12,192 bases of DNA from Acidobacteriaceae bacterium. Its GTDB lineage: Bacteria; Acidobacteriota; Terriglobia; Terriglobales; SbA1. Position 1 is the stretch's first letter, and each line of letters opens with the position of its first letter. The stretch lies in assembly GCA_003136335.1 (NCBI GenBank), contig PLEA01000661.1:10625-22816 (forward strand), given 5' to 3'. The position numbers and the translations under genes were made by a program. Below the pieces are notes generated by a model. That model worked only from the letters and a program-made list of their open reading frames with translations. It searched no databases and had not been told where the DNA came from. Below are positions 6,356 through 12,192 of this stretch, piece by piece.

Positions 6356-7061
6356 CCCATCCAGTTTGGAAGGAGCGAGGAAGATCAGAATCGATTCATA
6401 TTGGGTTCGCCGCAATTGGGTACAGGGGAAATTTACAAGCCCGAAAAGCAAGAGGACCAGGCGCATTGATCTCTCGCGCCAGCTAGGGCGAGCACTGCTC
6501 GAAGCCCGCGATGCGCGAATGCTGAATGCATACCTCAAGGGACAGGCTAACCTCTCAGACGAGCTTGTCTTCCCTTCTGAAGCCGGTTCGATCCTGGATC
6601 ATAGCAACGTGTATTTCCGGTATTTCCTACCAGCGATCGAGCGCGCCGGCATCCGCCGCTTTCGCATTCACGATCTCCGCCACACCTTCGCGTCGCAGTT
6701 GCTACAGGACGGGGCGAGCTTGGCGTATGTCCGCGACCAGCTCGGGCACAGCTCTATCTCGGTCACCGTGGACCTTTACGGGCACCTTGTCCCAAGCGCG
6801 AACATCGCATGGGTCGATCGGCTCGACCGGGCGACAAGTCAGCAACAAAATGCAACTCCCGCGCAACTGGATGAAGGAGATGAGCAGGAAGTATCGCTGG
6901 AAGTGCTTGAAAAGGATGGTGGCCCCGGGCAGAGTCGAACTGCCGACCTTCGGTTTAGGAAACCGCTGCTCTATCCATCTGAGCTACGGGGCCAATGCGG
7001 CGCAACCCCAGTATCTCACATGAGTTTACAGGGGCAGCTATGGCGCGCGAATCGTGCTTAA
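6356..7061 (+). pseudogene. Tyrosine recombinase (integrase) remnant: C-terminal catalytic part only
   Basis: Recognisable sequence starts at PIQFGRSEEDQNRFIL (from 6356), then shifts frame at the GGG run 6403-6405 to VRRNWVQGKFTSPKSKRTRR, the beta-hairpin with the catalytic Lys region. Next come FRIHDLRHTFASQLLQDG (His-x-x-Arg box), AYVRDQLGHSS (second His) and VDLYGHLVP (nucleophile Tyr). The core-binding domain and the first catalytic Arg are absent, so strand cleavage is not expected. Removing one G from the GGG run restores ...NRFILVRRNWV. The authentic C-terminus is probably near 6905, after VDRLDRATSQQQNATPAQLD; the open frame to TAA/TGA at 7059-7061 merely translates the complement of the tRNA. 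Its position at the tRNA 3' end marks the island junction. Confidence 0.82.
6917..6993 (-). tRNA. tRNA-Arg (anticodon CCT)
   Basis: On the minus strand the cloverleaf folds completely: acceptor GGCCCCG/CGGGGCC, D arm GCTC-AGATGGATA-GAGC, anticodon arm GCGGT-TTCCTAA-ACCGA with CCT at positions 34-36 (one G-A mismatch at the top), a short variable AGGTC and T arm GGCAG-TTCGACT-CTGCC. Discriminator A and an encoded CCA (6917-6919) complete the 77-nt gene. It decodes AGG. The 3' end faces the recombinase remnant, as in islands that integrate into a tRNA 3' end and regenerate it. Confidence 0.95.
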
Positions 7062-7283
7062 ATATCCCCGAACGTCCTTGAGCCACGCCTTTCAACAGAG
7101 CCGACTGCGGCTGTCCTCGCAACGCCCCTATAACTGTTCGATCATAAGAACGGCCCGATCGGCGGCAAACCGGAACCTTGATTGCTGCGGATTAGAAAGC
7201 AAAAAAACAGGAAGCGTATAGTCCATTTCTTGAATCTGTTCTTGGTGAAGGTTAGTTCGAGCATGCGAAGAAAAGGAGCACAC

Positions 7284-7979
7284 ATGAACATCGGAATCAT
7301 TGGAGCAGGACATATTGGTGGAACCCTGACCAGGCGGCTCACCGCACTCGGACACCAGGTATTCGTAGCCAACTCTCGGGGCCCGGAAACGCTCGCCGAT
7401 TTGGCAGCGGAGACTGGCGCCAAGGCAGTTCCCATCACCGAGGCGGCTGATAGCGGAGAGCTGGTTGTCGTGACAATTCCCATGAAAAATATCCCCAACC
7501 TGCCGCGCGATTTATTTAAGGGAGTGGCGGATCGCGTCGTCGTCGTCGATACCTGCAACTACTATCCGCAACAACGCGACGGCCGCATTGATGCGATTGA
7601 AAAAGGTATGGTAGAGAGCCGATGGGTTGAGCAGCAATTGGCCCATCCCGTGATCAAGGCATTCAACAATATCTACGCTCAACACCTGATGGATCTCGGC
7701 CAGCCCGCAGGTACGCCGCAGCGCATAGCCTTACCGGTCGCAGGCGATGATAAAAGCGCCAAAGCCCTCGTGCTACGGCTGGTCGACGAGTTGGGATTCG
7801 ATGGCGTTGATGCGGGTGGTCTGGATGAATCCTGGAGACAACAACCTGGCACTCCGGCCTATGCGAAGGACTTCGACGCCGAGGGCGTGCGGCGCGCGTT
7901 GTATCAAGCCAGCAGAGAGCGAAAGCCGGAGTGGCGTGCCACACAGAGCGGCCCTCGGGAGTTGGCCAAGCCCGCTTAA
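7284..7979 (+). CDS. NADPH-dependent F420 reductase-like / NADP-binding oxidoreductase
   Basis: A Rossmann fold opens the 231-residue protein: NIGIIGAGHIGGTLTRRL with GxGxxG at residues 7-12, and ANSRG at 29-33, where Ser-Arg after strand 2 typically binds the NADP 2'-phosphate. Later segments ELVVVTIPMKNIPNLP and VVVVDTCNYYPQQRDG, then HPVIKAFNNIYAQHL, match the F420-dependent NADP oxidoreductase family (PF03807-type). The family moves hydride between F420H2 and NADP, but many bacterial members in organisms without F420 have unknown substrates, so the exact reaction is open. AAGGAG six bases before ATG 7284 fixes the start; upstream ATGs lack a site. The next gene begins 24 bases downstream and is probably cotranscribed. 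Confidence 0.88.
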   Translation: MNIGIIGAGHIGGTLTRRLTALGHQVFVANSRGPETLADLAAETGAKAVPITEAADSGELVVVTIPMKNIPNLPRDLFKGVADRVVVVDTCNYYPQQRDGRIDAIEKGMVESRWVEQQLAHPVIKAFNNIYAQHLMDLGQPAGTPQRIALPVAGDDKSAKALVLRLVDELGFDGVDAGGLDESWRQQPGTPAYAKDFDAEGVRRALYQASRERKPEWRATQSGPRELAKPA

Positions 7980-8003
7980 CTTGTTATGCTAAGGAGAGCG
8001 CCC

Positions 8004-8999
8004 ATGTACTTGAGCAAACTGTGTTGGTTCACGCTTGCGGCCGCACTTGCCGCTTCCCCGGCGGTGGGAACGCTGAATGTACAGATTCAAGAATACGAAG
8101 TGCCGACGGCGAAGTCGCGGCCGCACGATCCGGCGCTGGCTCCCGACGGCTCACTCTGGTACACGGGGCAGGGAGCCAATAAGCTCGGCCGCCTCGATCC
8201 AAAGACTGGCGAATTTAAGGAATATGCGTTGAAGACGCCAAACTCCGGTCCGCACGGGCTGGTCGCCGACAAGGACGGAAACATTTGGTTCACCGCGATT
8301 TCGGCCGGTTATGTCGGCAAGCTGAATCCAAAGACCGGCGAGATCGCGGAGTTTCGCCCGGACAATGGCGCGGAGATCGATCCGCACACGCCTGCATTCG
8401 ACCACGATGGCATTCTGTGGTTTACCAACGAACAGACCAACTACATCGGGCGTCTCGATCCGACAAGCGGCAGGATGACTCTGGACAAAGTACCTACTGC
8501 GCACGCTGTGCCGTACGGCGTCGTGAACTAGCAGAACAACACCCCTTTCTTTTGCGAGTTCGGCACCAACAAGCTGGCCACCATCGACCCGCGCACGCTG
8601 AAAATTCGCGAGTACACCTTGCCGGCTGCGGGAGCTCGCCCGCGGAGACTCGCACTGGCCCCCGACGGCACGATCTATTACAGCGACTACGCGCGCGGCT
8701 ATCTGGGACACTTCGATCCGACTTCAGGAACGCTGCTGAAAGAATGGATGTCGCCGGGCGGCGCGAATTCAAAGCCCTATGGAATCGCGATCATGAACGA
8801 CGGCCAGGTCTGGTACAGCGAGTCGGGTGTGAATCCCAACACCATTGTTCACTTCGATCCGAAGTCGGAGAGCTTCAGTACAAAACCAATTCCATCCGGC
8901 GGGGGTGTGGTTCGCAATATGGTGGCGACCCCGGACCGCCGCCTGTATCTGGCATGCAGCGGAGTGAATAAAGTCGCTGTGGTGAGTCTAAACAAATAG
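8004..8999 (+). pseudogene. Virginiamycin B lyase-like beta-propeller gene interrupted by TAG
   Basis: AAGGAG (7991-7996) precedes ATG 8004 by seven bases. The N-terminus YLSKLCWFTLAAALAASPAVG is a signal peptide, implying a periplasmic or secreted product. The body consists of repeated blades of the Vgb/SMP-30 type: DPALAPDGSLWYTGQGANKLG, GLVADKDGNIWFTAISAGYVG, AFDHDGILWFTNEQTNYIGR, LALAPDGTIYYSDYARGYLG, GIAIMNDGQVWYSESG. Blade continuity shows that TAG 8529-8531 (codon 176) is a point lesion: FCEFGTNKLATIDPRTLKIR follows in the same frame and the gene ends at TAG 8997-8999. TCG (Ser) to TAG is one likely origin. Vgb enzymes open streptogramin B lactones, but most environmental homologues are unlinked to resistance; I did not verify the catalytic His/Glu set. 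Unless the stop is misread or suppressed, only half a propeller is made. Confidence 0.8.
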
Positions 9000-9021
9000 G
9001 TAAGTGCTCTTAGCGCACCGA

Positions 9022-9786
9022 TTATGGCCCTCGTTTGATCTGCGAAACATCTATGGGGCGGAACTTCCCGTTGCTGATCACGCCTCGGATGGGCGAAGCT
9101 CCGGGAGGTGGAACAGCTGTGGGAACGGCATCGTGAATGAGCGGGGTGCGCCCCTTGAGTTCTCTCTCGTACCATGCTCTTGTTTCCGCGGGCCCGCGCA
9201 GAAGCTTGGGCTCTTTTTGTTCGGGGAAGAACACGAATATGGTTTCATCCAGGTCTGTGCTGTGATCAAGGTATTCATCGTCGGCTCCATGCTGGACCAT
9301 GGGTTTTCCGATGGCGTTATTCACAAATTTTTGCACGTCATAGAATTTCGGTCCGCGGCGCGCGTCTTGCCCCAGCAACTCCGTCACTAACGTCAAAATG
9401 CGTTTTTCCTGCCCGGGCAGCACGATCCCCTTCAGGTCGTAGTCGCCATGGATGCGCTTTCCGCCAAGTTGCACGCAACCGTGGAAAGGAGAATCTTTGT
9501 CCCTCTCGACGGTATAGTGGCTTGGCAGCGTTCCAATCCATTTCTCAGCTTTCGCTCGCCTGCAGTCCGAAAAAGCCTTGGGGTTTTCGCCCGGATCGAC
9601 CACCAAGCCAGCCGAGTTCCCCTGGTCGGCCGTTTTCGCTTTGCAATCGATTGGTTTGGGAATAACAAGTGGATCGGGAATATATTTAAGCGACGCTTCG
9701 TTTGTTCCGCGCACTAGAATGTAAACGCCAACTTCTATAGCTGCAGCGGCGAAAACGTCTTTGTCACCAGGTCGAATGTCATTCAT
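9022..9786 (-). CDS. Putative nucleotidyl cyclase of the edema factor/CyaA/ExoY toxin family
   Basis: The 254-residue protein lines up with the catalytic core of anthrax edema factor in the right order. FAAAAIEVGVYILVRGTNEA (12-31) matches the EF segment with FKKIARELNTYILFR, placing Arg26 at the ATP-contacting Arg329. KTADQGNSAG (51-60) matches KSSDWGPVAG, placing Lys51 at Lys346. HGDYDLKGIV (113-122) matches the TADYDL metal site, Asp115 and Asp117 being the Mg2+ ligands. NNAIGKPMVQHGADDEYLD (156-174) then ETIFVFFPEQ matches VVNHGTEQDN...EIFIINPEG, with His166 as the catalytic His577 equivalent. The EF Asn583 position is Tyr/Glu here, so activity or nucleotide preference may differ. No signal peptide, translocation domain or obvious calmodulin-binding insert is present, unlike EF and CyaA; the compact form is nearer ExoY. 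ATG 9786 has an AGGGA about ten bases upstream. Cyclase function is inferred from motifs; an alternative is a catalytically altered relative. Confidence 0.62.
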   Translation of the reverse strand: MNDIRPGDKDVFAAAAIEVGVYILVRGTNEASLKYIPDPLVIPKPIDCKAKTADQGNSAGLVVDPGENPKAFSDCRRAKAEKWIGTLPSHYTVERDKDSPFHGCVQLGGKRIHGDYDLKGIVLPGQEKRILTLVTELLGQDARRGPKFYDVQKFVNNAIGKPMVQHGADDEYLDHSTDLDETIFVFFPEQKEPKLLRGPAETRAWYERELKGRTPLIHDAVPTAVPPPGASPIRGVISNGKFRPIDVSQIKRGP

Positions 9787-9958
9787 AACTTCAATCCCTA
9801 GAAGCGCAAGCCTCGTCGAACTATAGGCCCTGAATAATCCGGTCTAGAGCTGCAGCTTGACGGAATTAGTCGAGCGTATGCTCGTGCTGAGCCGATCAGC
9901 CAGCAGCAACATGACTCCCGGCGCCCCGACGCACTCGCATCCATGCGCGGGCATATCG
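9787..9958. other. Intergenic region upstream of the cyclase-like gene
   Basis: There are 172 bases without a gene. Two small inverted repeats occur (CGAGC-GTAT-GCTCG at 9871-9884 and GCTGA-N5-TCAGC at 9886-9900), neither followed by a T-run in either direction. I see no convincing promoter for the cyclase-like gene. Confidence 0.3.
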
Positions 9959-10948
9959 TCACTCGGAGACTGGAACGTCTTCAAATGGCGTGAATTTCGG
10001 CACGTTGAGGCTGATGCGCTTTGATGTTGGCGGAGGAGCGGGGTACTTAGCCCACATCAAGTGCTGCTCACCCGGCTGCAACGTGCCCCACCACATGTCC
10101 AGGATCTTCTTACCGTCAATGGTCAGATTGTTGTATTTCTTGTTTCCTGCCGGATCAATATAGTAAATGTCGTCCCAGCCAAATTCATAAGAGATGGCCT
10201 TCGTGCCGGTATTAACGATGCGCCATCGGGCTAACAGGGCGCCTCCGCTGACCCGCTTCAACTCGAGCAGGTCGCATCGCAGGTTGGGATCGTTCGAGTA
10301 TTGCGCGCTGGCGATGACCCCGGGTACGGCCGCTGCCGCTGGCGCCGCAACAGGAACCGGTGCTGCATCGGCGGCAGCGGGTTGCGGCGCAGCTGCCATG
10401 GCGACGGACGGATCGACTTGCGCAGGTTGACTTTGAACATCAGCCGCCGGCTGCGGCGCCGGTGTGGGCGGGTTGGACTCCGGTACAGTAGCCGTCGCAT
10501 TGGCGAGCAAGTCGATTTTATCGCTGCTTCCGTCAACCGTAGCCACCATCACGCTGTAGGCCCAGGTTCCAGCGGTCTTCTGAGCCGTGACATAGACCGT
10601 ACCCTTACCCTTCGGGCCGCTGATCGGAACGGAAAGATTAGCATCGCCCGAACCGGGCTGGACGTTGATTGAACCACCCACGAACCAACCTTCGGCAATC
10701 GGATTTCCCAGGCGTTGCATCACGATTGGGTTTGTTTGCGCTCTGGCAACTGCCTCTTTGGCGACGTCGGAACCTCGCATGGCGCCCATGAGCAAGGTGA
10801 CAATGCCACCCACGAACAAGACCGCGCATAGGAATGCGGCGGCCAGTAGCTTCCCCCAGTTTCGTCCCAACCAACTTCTGCGTTGGTTCGGCATCAGTGC
10901 CGGGGTGGACGCGGGGACTTCCGGTATGCGGCCTGACTGTGTGGACAT
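9959..10948 (-). CDS. Coa1/Tim21-domain membrane protein with a C-terminal beta domain
   Basis: Residues 34-56 (LLAAAFLCAVLFVGGIVTLL) form one transmembrane helix after an Arg-rich cytoplasmic tail. Residues about 60-140 match the Coa1-type domain: DVAKEAVARAQTNPIVMQRL, GNPIAEGWFVGGSINV, and strands ANLSVPISGPKGKGTVYV with WAYSVMVATVDG. A 60-residue Ala/Pro linker (about 155-215) leads to a C-terminal beta domain with LLARWRIVNTGTKAISYEFG and IYYIDPAGNKKYNNL, resembling an extracytoplasmic Ig-like fold. Mitochondrial Coa1 helps assemble cytochrome oxidase; the role of bacterial homologues is not known, and no oxidase gene is nearby. A very good GAGGAGG precedes ATG 10948. It follows kdpC by 205 bases on the same strand, so cotranscription is uncertain. 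Confidence 0.78.
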   Translation of the reverse strand: MSTQSGRIPEVPASTPALMPNQRRSWLGRNWGKLLAAAFLCAVLFVGGIVTLLMGAMRGSDVAKEAVARAQTNPIVMQRLGNPIAEGWFVGGSINVQPGSGDANLSVPISGPKGKGTVYVTAQKTAGTWAYSVMVATVDGSSDKIDLLANATATVPESNPPTPAPQPAADVQSQPAQVDPSVAMAAAPQPAAADAAPVPVAAPAAAAVPGVIASAQYSNDPNLRCDLLELKRVSGGALLARWRIVNTGTKAISYEFGWDDIYYIDPAGNKKYNNLTIDGKKILDMWWGTLQPGEQHLMWAKYPAPPPTSKRISLNVPKFTPFEDVPVSE

Positions 10949-11153
10949 AAGTTCCTCCTCGGATCGTCTAGTCGGCAGATTCTATTTCTCTGGGGGCCCT
11001 TGGATTACTCGGCAGCCATTTGGGGGGGCTGTGCACTTTATAACGCGCAATAATAGCCTGAAATGGGTCACGCAGACACAATTATTTTGGGGGCGGCCGC
11101 TAGCTGGGTGGTCTGGCAGGTCGCGGTGGTTACGGATTGCCGACCAATCGAAG
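10949..11153. other. Intergenic region between kdpC and the Coa1-domain gene
   Basis: Apart from the GAGGAGG ribosome site next to 10948, there is an AT-rich core (11036-11056 and 11078-11090) in GC-rich surroundings. It could hold the promoter of the Coa1-domain gene, but I could not pair convincing -35 and -10 boxes. There is no clear intrinsic terminator after kdpC. Confidence 0.3.
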
Positions 11154-11738
11154 TTATCGCGTCATGGCCTGTTTTCCAGCTACATGGTCCAGAGCCATGT
11201 TCAGTTCCAGAACATTCACTCGCGGTTCGCCGAAAAGGCCCCAGTCTCTCTGATAAGTATGGTTCTGCACCAGGTCGCGTATCGCGGATTCAGCCACAGT
11301 TCGTTCCCGAGCAATGCGTGAGATCTGGAACTCCGCAGCCGCGGGGGAAATTTCCGGATCCAGGCCCGACGCGGAAGTCGTGATGAGATCCACTGGAATG
11401 AGTTGAGCGGGATTCTCTTGATGCAGACCGCTGGCATCGGAGCGAATGCGGTCAATCAGTTTCTGGTTGGTGGGAGCGTAGTTCGTGCCGCCGGAGTTGG
11501 CGGCGTCGTATCCATTGCCCGCCGCGGAGGGCCGCGAGTGGAAATATTTCGCAGAAGTGAAAGGCTGCCCAATGATACGCGAACCAATGGCTTCTCCGTT
11601 GCGATACCGGATCTGGCCATTCGCCTTATCTTTGAACAGGACTTGCGCCAGCGCGGTGATCACCAGCGGATAAATCACTCCCAGCAGAGTTGTGGTAGCG
11701 ATGGTCATCAGAAACGCGGTAATGAGATGTTTTTTCAT
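11154..11738 (-). CDS. kdpC: K+-transporting ATPase subunit C
   Basis: KdpC is the single-span subunit of the high-affinity KdpFABC potassium pump; it stabilises the complex and raises the ATP affinity of KdpB. The 194-residue protein has the usual length and features: N-terminal transmembrane helix (residues about 8-32, TTTLLGVIYPLVITALAQVL), then GEAIGSRIIGQPFTSAKYFH and SRPSAAGNGYDAANSGGTNY. Downstream are DLITTSASGLDPEISPAAAE and the C-terminal GEPRVNVLELNMALD. The start is set eight bases after the kdpB stop; the GAGGAT Shine-Dalgarno overlaps that TGA, implying translational coupling. The lineup kdpB-kdpC is the normal operon order. Confidence 0.97.
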   Translation of the reverse strand: MKKHLITAFLMTIATTTLLGVIYPLVITALAQVLFKDKANGQIRYRNGEAIGSRIIGQPFTSAKYFHSRPSAAGNGYDAANSGGTNYAPTNQKLIDRIRSDASGLHQENPAQLIPVDLITTSASGLDPEISPAAAEFQISRIARERTVAESAIRDLVQNHTYQRDWGLFGEPRVNVLELNMALDHVAGKQAMTR

Positions 11739-11746
11739 TGGGATCC

Positions 11747-12192
11747 TCAGGCCAGATGCGCTGCCGTAATAAGCATGTCGATGATCTTGATGCCCACGAA
11801 GGGGGCGATCAATCCACCCACTCCGTAGATAAACAGGTTGCGGCGCAGCAAGGCCTGGGCATTCATGGCGCGGTATTTCACGCCTCGCAGCGCCAACGGG
11901 ATAAGCCCGATGATGATCAGCGCGTTGAAGATCACCGCCGAAAGCACCGCCGACTGCGGCGTCTTAAGATGCATGATGTTCAGAGCGTTGAGCACCGGGA
12001 AAGTCACGGCAAACATCGCGGGAATGATCGCGAAATATTTGGCCACGTCATTTGCGATCGAAAAGGTAGTGAGCGCGCCGCGCGTCATCAGCAACTGCTT
12101 ACCGATTTCTACGACCTCGATCAGCTTGGTGGGATTGGAGTCGAGATCCACCATGTTGCCGGCTTCCTTCGCGGCTTGCGTGCCGGTGTTCA
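11747..12192 (-). CDS. kdpB: K+-transporting ATPase subunit B, C-terminal part (gene runs off the window)
   Basis: The window holds the last 148 codons of this P-type ATPase subunit. The sequence begins [20 protein letters not shown], which is the hinge region following the GDGxND loop of KdpB, and continues with [20 protein letters not shown] and [20 protein letters not shown], then the membrane helices of the C-terminal domain ([20 protein letters not shown] region and the final [20 protein letters not shown]). The phosphorylation (DKTGT) and nucleotide-binding parts lie beyond the right edge. The Met at 12154 is internal, not a start. TGA at 11747-11749 is followed eight bases on by kdpC. 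The C-terminus looks intact. Confidence 0.97.
   Translation of the reverse strand, partial: NTGTQAAKEAGNMVDLDSNPTKLIEVVEIGKQLLMTRGALTTFSIANDVAKYFAIIPAMFAVTFPVLNALNIMHLKTPQSAVLSAVIFNALIIIGLIPLALRGVKYRAMNAQALLRRNLFIYGVGGLIAPFVGIKIIDMLITAAHLA

Noticed and set aside
6918..7061. C-terminal extension of the integrase reading frame through 7061
   Set aside because: The residues GPGQSRTADLRFRKPLLYPS come from translating the complement of tRNA-Arg, a well-known artefact; the real protein should end before the tRNA.
9871..9900. Two small hairpins after the Coa1-domain gene as a terminator
   Set aside because: The stems are only 5 bp and no U-tract follows.
10665..11321. 218-codon forward open frame over kdpC and the Coa1-domain gene
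   Set aside because: It is antisense to two confidently recognised genes and crosses their intergenic gap; composition is that of a shadow frame.
1..12192. CRISPR array, rRNA, complete insertion sequence or prophage structural genes
   Set aside because: I saw no regularly spaced repeats, rRNA motifs, DDE transposase or terminal inverted repeats; the only mobile-element gene is the recombinase remnant.

Overview
The window most resembles the chromosome of a moderately GC-rich soil bacterium, and I favour an Acidobacteriota member. This rests on gene content: a Kdp K+-ATPase, a Coa1-like membrane protein, a serpin, a streptogramin-lyase-like propeller, and small proteins of a kind I associate with that phylum. 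No rRNA or marker gene settles it.

Left part (1-3416) is decayed accessory DNA. A TPR protein gene is split by one in-frame TAA. It converges on an intact serpin gene (minus strand). Upstream of the serpin lie three short, unrelated gene fragments on the minus strand: the start of a GAF-type regulator, the ATP-binding loop of a Ser/Thr kinase, and the C-terminal half of a HEPN-like protein with frameshifts. They abut within about 470 bp.

Middle part (3423-6993): an exported or membrane-anchored hypothetical protein; a tight two-gene operon of small proteins (ATGA overlap) behind a promoter carrying a 15-bp direct repeat and an operator-like inverted repeat; a minus-strand group made of a frameshifted small gene, a frameshifted hypothetical gene and a truncated DUF2971 gene; then the C-terminal remnant of a tyrosine recombinase ending against tRNA-Arg(CCT). 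An integrase at the 3' end of a tRNA is the usual layout of a genomic island, and the many damaged small genes to its left fit an old, decaying island.

Right part (7062-12192) looks more like core genome, with two notable items. An F420-dependent NADP reductase-like gene is followed by a streptogramin-lyase-like propeller gene broken by one TAG. On the minus strand, kdpB (partial) and kdpC lead into a Coa1-domain membrane protein and then a stand-alone protein that carries the motif series of the anthrax edema factor/CyaA/ExoY nucleotidyl cyclase toxins. That last gene is the most interesting item here.

Seven single-event lesions (two nonsense codons and about five indels) recur across the window. 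They could be true pseudogenes or assembly errors, and read mapping would decide.
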